This document shows positions 1-8,309 of a stretch of 53,273 nt of DNA, piece by piece. The DNA comes from an uncultured Eubacteriales bacterium. GTDB lineage: Bacteria > Bacillota > Clostridia > Lachnospirales > CAMVHY01. Made by a program: the position numbers and the translations under genes. Location: the NCBI GenBank assembly GCA_948543815.1, contig CAOVHW010000007.1:1-53273 (forward strand), in the 5' to 3' direction. Numbering within the stretch: the first letter of the stretch is position 1; each line of letters begins with the position of its first letter. The notes under the pieces were generated by a model, which saw only the letters and a program-made list of their open reading frames with translations, did not search any database and was not told the origin of the DNA.

Positions 1-47
1 CCTGCCTTGCAAGCAGGGGGTCGCGAGTTCGAATCTCGCTATCTCCA
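1..47 (+). tRNA. tRNA-Ala(TGC), 3' part only
   Basis: The window opens inside the anticodon arm. The stem CCTGC/GCAGG encloses the 7-base loop CTTGCAA with anticodon TGC. It is followed by a T arm (GCGAG, loop TTCGAAT, CTCGC at 23-39), the 3' acceptor strand TATCTCC (40-46) and discriminator A47. CCA is not encoded, because TTT follows directly. The D arm and 5' acceptor strand lie outside the window. Confidence 0.93.
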
Positions 48-69
48 TTTAGATTGCGTTTTTATTTAT

Positions 70-196
70 TTTTTTCTTTGAAAAAAAAGTAAAACAAAAA
101 AGAAATTTTAATAAAAAAATCTTTGTGCAAATGCACAAAGATTTTTTTTGTTAAAGTTCTTTTCTTACTTTTCTTTCAAGAGAAGTAAGGTCTTTA
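70..196. repeat. Three-hairpin repeat, copy A
   Basis: One of four related elements in the window (others near 26,618, 30,811 and 53,164). The core hairpin at 113-148 has arms ATCTTTGTGC/GCACAAAGAT flanked by A and T runs. To its right comes TTAAAGTTCTTTTC and then a hairpin with arms CTTTTCTT/AAGAGAAG. To its left is a weaker TTTCTTTG/AAAAAAAAG hairpin. The right arm contains the stop codon and last codons of the 845-aa gene on the minus strand. The core has a T run on both strands, so it can also act as a terminator for that gene. Confidence 0.8.
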
Positions 197-2702
197 TTCT
201 TTCACTTTGTGTTTGACTATCCAAATCTGGTTGCCTTTGTCCTTTTGATGTTTCTTCTGCCTTTTGAATTTTTCCATTAAACGAAGTTTCTTGATTTTTA
301 TTCATATCATTTAAATTTTCTTGTGCGTTGCTTATTTCATTTGGATTCAGAAGTATATATCCATTTTTTGATTTCGGATTTATAATTGAGTTAATTGATT
401 TGTCTTCATTAACTTTTTTCGAAAATATTCCAGTTATAGTAGCGCCAATTGCTATTCCTATTGAAGCGATTGTAGCAAAAATTGCTGTATGACTTGCGAT
501 AATTGTTCCTATCATTCCTAATATTGCCGTGCCAATTCCACCTGTAGCTAAAGCAATTCCTATTCCTAATATTCCTAAAGTTATTCCTGCTATTATTCCA
601 AGTATTTTAGGCCAATATTTCTTTTTTGTAATATTATTATCTATGCAAAGTTGAGTTTTTATTTGTGGTGATAATTTTTTGCTGGTTATAAGTTTATTTA
701 AGATTTTATGTTTTATATTTGGATAGCAAGATAATTTTGCAGTTATTGCAAATGATAAAATTTTTACTGCTTTTTCATCATTAAAATAAGTATTTAATTC
801 ACCATTATATACTGCTTTTAAAAATCCATTTCCCTTTTCGGAAAAATTTTGCCAATTTTCTTCTGTGATTTCTTTTACTTTATTTGTGATTTCTTCTTGA
901 TGTTTAGTACGCCATTTTTCAAATGGAATATATTGTTCTTCGATTTCATCAAATGTATTTTCAAATAAATTTTCGAGCTCAGTATTTAATTCTTCATCTG
1001 AAGGTAATTTAGGATCAAAATTTTCTATTAAGGTTTTAAAATTGTTAGAGAGATATTGAGAAATATCGATTGATTTTGACTCAGGTAAATTGTTAAATTC
1101 TTTTGTTAATCCATATTCAGTATCATAGTTTAAAATTTCTTTATATCGTATAAACTCTTTAATGTCTTCGTCTAATTTTGTAAATTCCGGATTTTCAATT
1201 TTTTTATTAAAAAATTCATCATTTTCTTTTGTATATTTTAATGATTCAATTTTTTTTTCTGGACTTATTGATGAAAGTTGATCACCCCGCTTAAAACATA
1301 AATCATATAAATCTATCAAAGCTGTTTCTTGATCTTTTGTTAAAGTATCTGGAAAATTTTCTTCAGGATTATATAAAAATGTTAGTTTTTTTATTTCTTT
1401 GATACGCTCTATTGCTTTTTGATTTTTTTCTGATAAATTTACTGGATTTTGCATTATGTTATTTATATATTCAGAGACTGCTTCATTGTTATTACCTGTA
1501 TTCGATGGAAATTTAAACCAATTTGAAAGTTTGCTAAAGTCGGAGATATTTATTTGATATGAATTCAAACTATCAAAAAAGTTTTTGGCTGATTTTGCTA
1601 CGTCATATTTGATTAATGACGAACGCATAACTTTTGAAGATATGTCATTAATAGCTTTTATTTGCTCTTCTGTTAATAGTTTATCGTTTGGTACTTCATC
1701 GACTTTATGAAAATTTTTGTAAAATTGAGCATAAATTTCTTGAATTGGATTGGCTAAAAAGATAAATTTAAATTGCTTTTCTAATTCAGTTAAATTTTCT
1801 TCTGGTGCATGCAATATATATACTACATGATTTTTATCTGGCAAATTATCGTTTATATTTTTTAGTGTTATTTCAGTTATGCCTTCTTTAGGCCATGGCT
1901 GAAATGATTGTTTAAAGTTTGTAATTATTTTATTTTTAAATTCATCGTCATTTAATATTTTATGTTTTATTTCTTGTTGTTCATCGCTCAGAGAATTATC
2001 ATTTGTATTTAATAATTGAGCTAATTTAGTTTTTTCTTCATTATTTAGTTTTATCAAATTGTCAAAAGCTATCCAGTATAAAAGAGTTTTTTCATTAGGT
2101 GGATTTTGAATTTTAAGTAAATTTCTATCATAAAATGCAGCTATTTGAAAATTACTCATGAAACGCCGTCTTTTGGGATTAACTGCTTTAGAACGTGTAT
2201 AATCTGCTTTACGTAACATATTTTCATTTTCGTTAATATTTAATTCAAAATGCAATGAGTCATTTGTTGGTCCTTGTAAATTAATATATATATAATTTAA
2301 TAAATTTAAATGTTCATAAATAAAATTTTCATATTTTTCAATTAATAGATTACAAGCATTTTGAAACATAGGATTTTCATCTGTTATATTTGGAAAAATA
2401 TTTTTTTGACGTAAAAATGCTTTTTGTATGTCTTCATAAATATTCGGTGTATTTGCAATTGTAAAATTAAAAATTTTATCTAAAGTTTCGCGCATTTTAA
2501 TTGAATTATATCCATTTAAATTTTGTAACAGGTCATTATAAGGACTATTATTATTTTGTTTAGCAAACATATTGGATAAATCTAAAGAATTTGAGGCAAT
2601 CATACATCTAAGTAATGATTTTTTAAGAAATTCCCAATTTTCTATAGCGTATGAATCTGTTGGTTGTTCAAGATTATTTAAGATTTTCTGATTTATTTCC
2701 AT
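165..2702 (-). CDS. Unrecognised 845-aa protein with C-terminal glycine-rich hydrophobic segment
   Basis: I recognise no family. There is no signal peptide. The first 690 or so residues are hydrophilic, rich in Asn, Lys and Glu, and look mostly helical. Residues 700-763 are an alternating Gly/Ile/Ala hydrophobic stretch long enough for two or three membrane passes, with glycine spacing typical of helix packing. A polar Gln/Asn-rich tail of about 80 residues follows. The ATG is preceded by GAGGTGAT at good spacing and by a TATAAT box, so it is probably a single-gene unit. The last ten codons lie inside a repeat arm, so the C-terminus may have been set by repeat insertion. The architecture resembles membrane-inserting effector or toxin-like proteins, but no catalytic motif supports a function. 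Confidence 0.75.
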   Translation of the reverse strand: MEINQKILNNLEQPTDSYAIENWEFLKKSLLRCMIASNSLDLSNMFAKQNNNSPYNDLLQNLNGYNSIKMRETLDKIFNFTIANTPNIYEDIQKAFLRQKNIFPNITDENPMFQNACNLLIEKYENFIYEHLNLLNYIYINLQGPTNDSLHFELNINENENMLRKADYTRSKAVNPKRRRFMSNFQIAAFYDRNLLKIQNPPNEKTLLYWIAFDNLIKLNNEEKTKLAQLLNTNDNSLSDEQQEIKHKILNDDEFKNKIITNFKQSFQPWPKEGITEITLKNINDNLPDKNHVVYILHAPEENLTELEKQFKFIFLANPIQEIYAQFYKNFHKVDEVPNDKLLTEEQIKAINDISSKVMRSSLIKYDVAKSAKNFFDSLNSYQINISDFSKLSNWFKFPSNTGNNNEAVSEYINNIMQNPVNLSEKNQKAIERIKEIKKLTFLYNPEENFPDTLTKDQETALIDLYDLCFKRGDQLSSISPEKKIESLKYTKENDEFFNKKIENPEFTKLDEDIKEFIRYKEILNYDTEYGLTKEFNNLPESKSIDISQYLSNNFKTLIENFDPKLPSDEELNTELENLFENTFDEIEEQYIPFEKWRTKHQEEITNKVKEITEENWQNFSEKGNGFLKAVYNGELNTYFNDEKAVKILSFAITAKLSCYPNIKHKILNKLITSKKLSPQIKTQLCIDNNITKKKYWPKILGIIAGITLGILGIGIALATGGIGTAILGMIGTIIASHTAIFATIASIGIAIGATITGIFSKKVNEDKSINSIINPKSKNGYILLNPNEISNAQENLNDMNKNQETSFNGKIQKAEETSKGQRQPDLDSQTQSERIKTLLLLKEK

Positions 2703-2733
2703 AATATCACCTCGTTTTTTAATTTATAGTTTC

Positions 2734-2763
2734 ATTATAACATAATTACTAAATTAGTTTCAG
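2734..2763 (-). promoter_or_regulatory. Probable promoter of the 845-aa gene
   Basis: On the minus strand a perfect TATAAT (2734-2739) stands 18 bases downstream of CTGAAA (2758-2763). The gene's ribosome site and ATG follow about 30 bases later. The -35 box is weak. Confidence 0.45.
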
Positions 2764-2831
2764 TAATTATTTTGTGTATATCATTTGATTTTATAGATGT
2801 TATTTAGTTTTGATTTATTAATTTGTTGTAC

Positions 2832-2874
2832 AAAAAAAGCGGTATAAACTAAAAAGTTTATGCCACTTTTTTAT
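2832..2874. terminator. Bidirectional hairpin between tuf and the 845-aa gene
   Basis: Arms GGTATAAACT (2841-2850) and AGTTTATGCC (2855-2864) pair over ten bases with one wobble. The hairpin is flanked by an A run and a T run, so it can terminate in either direction. It lies upstream of the 845-aa gene promoter and would insulate it from tuf read-through. Confidence 0.6.
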
Positions 2875-2885
2875 AAATTTTTAGC

Positions 2886-2920
2886 AAAAAAATAAGCAGA
2901 GATAATATCTCTGCTTGCTT
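2886..2920 (-). terminator. Terminator of the str operon
   Basis: Read on the minus strand just after tuf, the arms AAGCAGAGAT and ATCTCTGCTT pair over ten bases and are followed by a T run. It is the first of two consecutive hairpins downstream of tuf. Confidence 0.75.
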
Positions 2921-2930
2921 GTTAAAAATT

Positions 2931-4124
2931 TTATTGAAGAATTTTTACTACTGAACCAGCACCAACAGTCCTTCCACCTTCACGAATAGCAAAACGTAAT
3001 CCTTCTTGCATAGCAATTGGTGTGATTAATTCAATTGTCATTTCAACATTGTCGCCCGGCATACACATTTCAGTTCCTTCTGGCAATGTAATAACTCCGG
3101 TAACATCAGTGGTTCTGAAATAAAATTGTGGACGATAATTATTAAAGAAAGGTTTATGACGGCCACCTTCTTCTTGCGTTAAAACATAAACTTGTGCAAC
3201 AAATTTTGTGTGCGGAGTGATTGTTCCCGGTTTAGCTAAAACTTGTCCGCGTTCAATTTCATTACGTTGAACGCCACGAAGTAATAATCCAACGTTATCA
3301 CCAGCTTCACCTTGGTCAAGTAATTTGTGGAACATTTCTACGCCTGTTACGACAACTTTACGTTTCTCAGTTGTAAGACCAACGATTTCAACTTCATCCT
3401 GAATTTTTACGACACCGCGTTCAATTCTACCAGTAGCAACTGTTCCACGACCAGTGATTGAAAATACGTCTTCAACTGGCATTAAGAATGGATGCTCGAT
3501 ATCACGAACAGGATCCGGAATGTATGCGTCGATTGCATCCATAAGTTCCATGATTTTGTCACCCCATGGACCATTTGGATCTTGAAGAGCTTGATATGCA
3601 GAACCGCGAATGATAGGAATTTCGTCGCCAGGAAATTCATATTCTGACAAGAGTTCACGAATTTCCATTTCAACTAAATCCAATAGTTCTTCATCGTCAA
3701 CCATATCACATTTATTCATGAAGACAACAATTTTTGGAACACCAACTTGACGTGCAAGCAAAATATGTTCACGAGTTTGAGCCATAGGACCGTCAGTTGC
3801 AGCAACAACCAAAACTGCACCATCCATTTGTGCGGCACCAGTAATCATATTTTTTACATAGTCAGCATGACCTGGACAGTCAACGTGTGCGTAGTGACGT
3901 TTTTTAGTTTCGTATTCAACATGTGCAGTAGAAATTGTAATACCTCTTTCACGTTCCTCTGGTGCCTTATCGATATTTTCAAAATCTACGGCTTTGTTGA
4001 TATCACTTGGTTCTTTTGTTGCCAAAGTTTTTGTAATTGCAGCAGTAAGAGTTGTTTTACCGTGGTCAACGTGGCCAATTGTACCAATATTAACGTGCGG
4101 TTTGTTTCTTTCAAATGTAGCCAT
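2931..4124 (-). CDS. tuf: Elongation factor Tu
   Basis: Delivers aminoacyl-tRNA to the ribosomal A site as a GTPase. The 397-residue length is standard. The G1 loop GHVDHGKT is at residues 17-24, G3 DCPGH near 81 and G4 NKCD near 136, followed by the two beta-barrel domains ending in VVKIL. The ATG has an AAAGGAGG-type site. It is the last gene of the rpsL-rpsG-fusA-tuf operon, 35 bases after fusA. Nothing in it is unusual. Confidence 0.98.
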   Translation of the reverse strand: MATFERNKPHVNIGTIGHVDHGKTTLTAAITKTLATKEPSDINKAVDFENIDKAPEERERGITISTAHVEYETKKRHYAHVDCPGHADYVKNMITGAAQMDGAVLVVAATDGPMAQTREHILLARQVGVPKIVVFMNKCDMVDDEELLDLVEMEIRELLSEYEFPGDEIPIIRGSAYQALQDPNGPWGDKIMELMDAIDAYIPDPVRDIEHPFLMPVEDVFSITGRGTVATGRIERGVVKIQDEVEIVGLTTEKRKVVVTGVEMFHKLLDQGEAGDNVGLLLRGVQRNEIERGQVLAKPGTITPHTKFVAQVYVLTQEEGGRHKPFFNNYRPQFYFRTTDVTGVITLPEGTEMCMPGDNVEMTIELITPIAMQEGLRFAIREGGRTVGAGSVVKILQ

Positions 4125-4159
4125 TATAATTCCTCCTTTAATTTTTCAACATTATAACA

Positions 4160-6244
4160 TTAAGAATGATTTGACACAATTTTATCTTGTACATTTTTTG
4201 GAACAGGTTCGTAATGATCTGTTTCCATTGAATAGACGCCACGGCCTTGAGTTTTTGAACGTAAATCAGTTGAATACCCAAACATTTCAGCCAATGGTAC
4301 GTAACCATGAATAATTTGTGCACCGTTTCGCAGTTCCATTCCTTCAATACGTCCGCGTCGACTATTTATATCTCCGATTACATCGCCCATATATTCTTCC
4401 GGAACAGTTACATCAATTTTCATGATTGGTTCGAGTAAAACAGGATCACCTTTTTTCATGGCTTCTTTGAACGCCATTGAGCCGGCAATTTTGAAAGCCA
4501 TTTCAGAAGAGTCAACATCGTGATACGAACCATCATATAAAACAGCTTTTACGCCGAGTACTGGATATCCGCCAAGTATTCCGCATTGCATAGCTTCTTG
4601 AATACCGTTATCAATGGCTGGAATATATTCTTTAGGGATAGCACCGCCGACAATATTGTTGACAAATTCGTAAGTTTTGTCTTTATCATTGGCATCCATT
4701 GGTTCGAATTTAACTTTACAATGCCCATACTGACCGCGACCGCCAGATTGTTTGATATATTTACCTTCGATATCAACAGGTTTTCTGAAAGTTTCTTTGT
4801 AAGCAACTTGTGGTTTGCCAACGTTTGCTTCGACTTTAAATTCGCGTAACAATCGGTCGACGATAATTTCAAGATGTAACTCACCCATACCTGAGATAAT
4901 GGTTTGACCAGTTTCAACATTTGTATATGTCTTGAAAGTTGGATCTTCTTCAGCTAATTTTGAAAGCGCAATAGCCATTTTGTCGCGACCATCTTTAGTT
5001 TTTGGCTCAATTGCAACAGAGATAACAGGTTCTGGGAAATTCATCGATTCCAAAATAACTTCGTCATCTTCGGTACACAAAGTATCGCCGGTTGTAGTAA
5101 ATTTCAAACCTACGGCAGCAGCGATATCACCGGCGCAAACTTTTGAAATTTCTTCGCGGTGATTTGCATGCATTTGTAAAATACGACCGATGCGTTCTTT
5201 TTTACCTTTTGTAGAATTATAAACATATGAGCCAGCGTTCAAAACGCCAGAATAAACGCGGAAGAAAGCAAGTTTTCCGACAAAAGGGTCATTCATAATT
5301 TTAAAAGCAAGAGCGGAGAAAGGTTCGTCGTCGGAAGCATGGCGTACAATTTCTGTATTACCATCAATTGTTGTTCCTTTTATTGCAGGGACATCAATAG
5401 GAGCAGGCATGTATTCAACGATACCATCTAATAATCTTTGTACGCCTTTATTTTTATAAGCTGAGCCGCAAAAAACTGGAGTTAATTCAGTTGAAATACA
5501 CGCTTTACGTAAACATCTTTTTAATTCATCGATAGATGGCTCATCACCAGATAAATATTTTTCCATTAATTCTTCATCGGTTTCGGAAATTAATTCAACC
5601 ATATTTGTATGATATTCTTTTGCTTTATCGAGCATATCGGCAGGAATTTCTTCAACAGAAATATTTTTGCCTAATTCATCATTATAGATGTAAGCTTTCA
5701 TTTCCATTAAATCAATTATACCGAGAAATTCATCTTCAGCGCCAATAGGAAGTTGAACGGGGACAGGAGTTGCACCAAGACGAGTTTTAATCATATTGAC
5801 AGCGTTATAAAAATCGGCACCCATTATATCCATTTTATTGATGAAAGCCATACGCGGAACATGGTACTTATCAGCTTGACGCCAAACAGTTTCAGATTGT
5901 GGTTCAACACCGCCTTTTGCACAAAATACGGCAACGGAACCATCTAGGACTCTAAGAGAGCGTTCAACTTCAACAGTAAAGTCAACATGACCGGGCGTAT
6001 CAATAATATTAATAGTGTAGTCATTCCAATGGACGGTAGTAGCGGCGGAAGTAATAGTTATACCGCGTTCTTGTTCCTGCTCCATCCAATCCATAGTTGC
6101 CGTACCTTCATGAGTATCACCAATTTTATAGTTACGGCCGGTATAGTATAAGATACGTTCAGTCAAAGTAGTTTTACCTGCATCGATATGAGCCATGATT
6201 CCGATATTACGTATGCGTTCAAGCGGGAAAACTCTGTCAGACAA
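4160..6244 (-). CDS. fusA: Elongation factor G
   Basis: GTPase that drives ribosomal translocation and, with RRF, recycling. The 694 residues match the family. The P-loop AHIDAGKTT is at 18-26, DTPGH in switch II at about 83, and NKMD at about 137. Domains II to V follow, including the GGRGQYGH segment of domain IV. It starts with ATG after AGGAGG, 15 bases downstream of rpsG, as in the classical str operon. Confidence 0.98.
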   Translation of the reverse strand: MSDRVFPLERIRNIGIMAHIDAGKTTLTERILYYTGRNYKIGDTHEGTATMDWMEQEQERGITITSAATTVHWNDYTINIIDTPGHVDFTVEVERSLRVLDGSVAVFCAKGGVEPQSETVWRQADKYHVPRMAFINKMDIMGADFYNAVNMIKTRLGATPVPVQLPIGAEDEFLGIIDLMEMKAYIYNDELGKNISVEEIPADMLDKAKEYHTNMVELISETDEELMEKYLSGDEPSIDELKRCLRKACISTELTPVFCGSAYKNKGVQRLLDGIVEYMPAPIDVPAIKGTTIDGNTEIVRHASDDEPFSALAFKIMNDPFVGKLAFFRVYSGVLNAGSYVYNSTKGKKERIGRILQMHANHREEISKVCAGDIAAAVGLKFTTTGDTLCTEDDEVILESMNFPEPVISVAIEPKTKDGRDKMAIALSKLAEEDPTFKTYTNVETGQTIISGMGELHLEIIVDRLLREFKVEANVGKPQVAYKETFRKPVDIEGKYIKQSGGRGQYGHCKVKFEPMDANDKDKTYEFVNNIVGGAIPKEYIPAIDNGIQEAMQCGILGGYPVLGVKAVLYDGSYHDVDSSEMAFKIAGSMAFKEAMKKGDPVLLEPIMKIDVTVPEEYMGDVIGDINSRRGRIEGMELRNGAQIIHGYVPLAEMFGYSTDLRSKTQGRGVYSMETDHYEPVPKNVQDKIVSNHS

Positions 6245-6259
6245 TTTTTTACCTCCTTA

Positions 6260-6730
6260 TTACCATTTATAGTGGGCAAAAGCTTTATTAGCCTCAGCCA
6301 TTTTATGTGTTTCTTCTTTCTTTTTAATTGAGCCACCAGTATTATTTATGGCGTCCATAATTTCATTAGCTAATCTCTCGTACATAGTACGTTCAGAACG
6401 TTTACGACTATATAAAACGAGCCAACGTAATGCTAAAGTTTGACGCCTATCACTTTTAATTTCAACGGGAACCTGATAAGTAGCTCCACCGACACGACGT
6501 GCTTTAACTTCCAAGACGGGCATAATATTATTAAGCGCTTCATCGAATGCAGTTAATGCATCTTTATCTAAATTGTTACTAACTTTTTCAAAAGCTTTAT
6601 AGACAATATTTTGAGCGATACCTTTTTTTCCATCAAGCATAATTTGATTAATAAGTTTAGTTACAATTTTACTATTATAAATTGGATCGGGCAGCACATC
6701 TCTTTGAACGATATGACCTCTACGTGGCAT
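6260..6730 (-). CDS. rpsG: 30S ribosomal protein S7
   Basis: Primary 16S rRNA binder that nucleates the 3' head domain of the 30S subunit. It has 156 residues, starts MPRRGHIVQRD and ends FAHYKW as is normal for bacterial S7. The site AAGGAGGG precedes the ATG. In several bacteria S7 represses its own operon by binding the mRNA between rpsL and rpsG. Here that gap is 115 bases and contains a candidate structured element. Confidence 0.98.
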   Translation of the reverse strand: MPRRGHIVQRDVLPDPIYNSKIVTKLINQIMLDGKKGIAQNIVYKAFEKVSNNLDKDALTAFDEALNNIMPVLEVKARRVGGATYQVPVEIKSDRRQTLALRWLVLYSRKRSERTMYERLANEIMDAINNTGGSIKKKEETHKMAEANKAFAHYKW

Positions 6731-6792
6731 AATCTTCCCTCCTTAACTAATTAAATTAAATCAACGGTACTCGCTTTTTAATTGCGATAATG

Positions 6793-6844
6793 CCTTGTAC
6801 TGCCGAATTCATATATAGAAAACCGACAGATATTACATACAAGG
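6793..6844 (-). promoter_or_regulatory. Structured rpsL-rpsG intercistronic mRNA, candidate S7 control site
   Basis: In the minus-strand transcript, CCTTGTA pairs with TACAAGG, and inside that CTGTCG pairs with CGGCAG (one G-U pair). The pairs are separated by an 8-base internal bulge on one side. The structure begins one or two bases after the rpsL stop codon. In E. coli S7 autoregulation uses this same gap. Homology of the structures is inference. Confidence 0.4.
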
Positions 6845-6845
6845 T

Positions 6846-7265
6846 TTATTTTTTATCTTTTGGACGTTTCGCACCATATTTTGAACGAGCCTGCATTCTT
6901 TTAGCTACTCCTGCAGTATCTAAAGTTCCACGAATAATATGATAGCGGACACCAGGTACGTCCTTAACTCTACCGCCACGAATTAGAACTACACTATGCT
7001 CTTGAAGGTTATGACCTTCACCGGGGATATAACCGGTAACTTCCATACCGTTAGACAAACGAACTCTGGCGATTTTACGCATAGCAGAGTTAGGTTTTTT
7101 AGGTGTAGCAGTTTTTACAACAGTACAAACGCCACGCATTTGTGGACTAAATTTATCAACTTGATATTTTTTCAAAGTATTGTAACGAAATTGTAGAGCT
7201 GGAGCAGTAGATTTTTTTTTAGTGGACTTACGGCGTTTACGAACCAATTGATTGATAGTTGGCAT
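6846..7265 (-). CDS. rpsL: 30S ribosomal protein S12
   Basis: Decoding-centre protein of the 30S subunit. I chose the ATG at 7265 because AAGGAGGTG stands just upstream and the product then begins MPTINQLVRK like all S12. The longer reading frame adds 17 non-conserved residues that cover the ribosome site. The product is 139 residues and contains the conserved TPKKPNSAMRK and GEGHNLQEHS segments, where streptomycin resistance mutations map in other bacteria. It is the first gene of the str operon. Confidence 0.97.
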   Translation of the reverse strand: MPTINQLVRKRRKSTKKKSTAPALQFRYNTLKKYQVDKFSPQMRGVCTVVKTATPKKPNSAMRKIARVRLSNGMEVTGYIPGEGHNLQEHSVVLIRGGRVKDVPGVRYHIIRGTLDTAGVAKRMQARSKYGAKRPKDKK

Positions 7266-7328
7266 AAATAACACCTCCTTGATAAAAAAATATATCTGCC
7301 GGATTGAGATTATCAATCAGCGTTTATG

Positions 7329-7356
7329 ATTATATCACAGAAAAATTTTAAATCAA
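7329..7356 (-). promoter_or_regulatory. Promoter of the str operon
   Basis: On the minus strand TTGATT (7351-7356) is separated by 16 bases from TATAAT (7329-7334). The TATAAT carries an extended TGA just upstream. It lies about 65 bases before the rpsL ATG. Confidence 0.65.
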
Positions 7357-7415
7357 TGGTAAGTAAAATTTATATGAAAAAGATTAATGGAGTTATAAAT
7401 TTAAAATGTGATTAC

Positions 7416-7443
7416 AAAAAAATCCGCGTGTGCGGATTTTTAT
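7416..7443 (-). terminator. Terminator overlapping the end of the SpoIIQ-like gene
   Basis: ATCCGC (7422-7427), loop GTGT, GCGGAT (7432-7437) with A and T runs on both sides. The minus-strand gene's stop codon (7440-7442) lies in the flanking T run. Confidence 0.7.
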
Positions 7444-8219
7444 TTATTTGCGAGAATTAATTTTGGATTAACACTATTATCTTCGTGAGTAATTTTAAAA
7501 TCGAGATGACTGCCGAGTAAAATTCCATATTTAGTTGGAGAATTTACGCCGCCAATAACTTGTCCTTTTTTTACGATATCACCTTCATTCACTAATAAAT
7601 TATCTTGCAGTTGACTATAAATTGTCGCCCAATTATTGCCGTGATCGATTACGATTGTATTACCGGACTCATCAGTTTTTGTAATTAATTTTACGATTCC
7701 ATCAGCGCTTGCTTTAACTTGTTCACCAACTGGTGCGGCTAAACTTATACATTCATTTGTACGATATTGTTCAAGAGTTTTATCATAGACTAAATTTTCA
7801 TCATCATAATTCATTACGATTTCACCAAATACGGGCCAAGCCATTTTTTGATTTTCATCAAAGGAATTAAAACTTTGTTCAGTATTTGTCATCTCAGGAG
7901 AATTTTGTATCTCATTTGTAATTTGTGGAGTTGAAATAGGTGAAGTTTCTGGCGCAGTAAAAAATTTTTGCTTAGCTTTTTGCTCACTAACTTTTATTTT
8001 TTCTTTTGGAATTTCATTTCGGTCCTCAGGTGTCAAGTAACTTTTTGTTTTGTTACTTAATACGGGTAAAACTTTTTGGTCAACTTTTTTTGCCGTTTGT
8101 AACTTTGTATCAAATGAGCGAAGATTTGAATAAGTAACAGTTCCAGCAATTAATGCAACTGCTATTATTGATAAATATAGAGCAAGGTAAAAATTTTTTT
8201 CTTGCTTATTTTTTTTCAT
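7440..8219 (-). CDS. SpoIIQ-like degenerate M23 (LytM) family protein
   Basis: 259 residues: one N-terminal membrane helix (about 10-30), a linker rich in Glu, Lys and Pro, then an M23 beta-barrel domain (about 130-255). Active M23 peptidases bind zinc through HxxxD and HxH. Here the first motif is replaced by NECISL and the second reads HLD, so zinc binding should be lost. This architecture, with a missing first zinc motif, matches SpoIIQ, the forespore partner of SpoIIIAH at the engulfment interface. Its ATG follows GGAGGTG. Upstream on the minus strand TGAATA and AATAATA are spaced 16 bases apart, reminiscent of forespore sigma boxes but not convincing. A divisome M23 homologue is the main alternative. 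Confidence 0.7.
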   Translation of the reverse strand: MKKNKQEKNFYLALYLSIIAVALIAGTVTYSNLRSFDTKLQTAKKVDQKVLPVLSNKTKSYLTPEDRNEIPKEKIKVSEQKAKQKFFTAPETSPISTPQITNEIQNSPEMTNTEQSFNSFDENQKMAWPVFGEIVMNYDDENLVYDKTLEQYRTNECISLAAPVGEQVKASADGIVKLITKTDESGNTIVIDHGNNWATIYSQLQDNLLVNEGDIVKKGQVIGGVNSPTKYGILLGSHLDFKITHEDNSVNPKLILANK

Positions 8220-8309
8220 TTGACTAACACCTCCAATTGAATTATTACCATTAGTGGAAATTATTATTCAAAATTGTGGTAACATATTCAAAAAAAATGG
8301 TGAGAGTAA

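Noticed and set aside
3747..4157. Long plus-strand open frame opposite tuf
   Set aside because: It is antisense to a certain EF-Tu gene, is Cys/Phe-rich, has no ribosome site, and its frame follows from the codon pattern of tuf.
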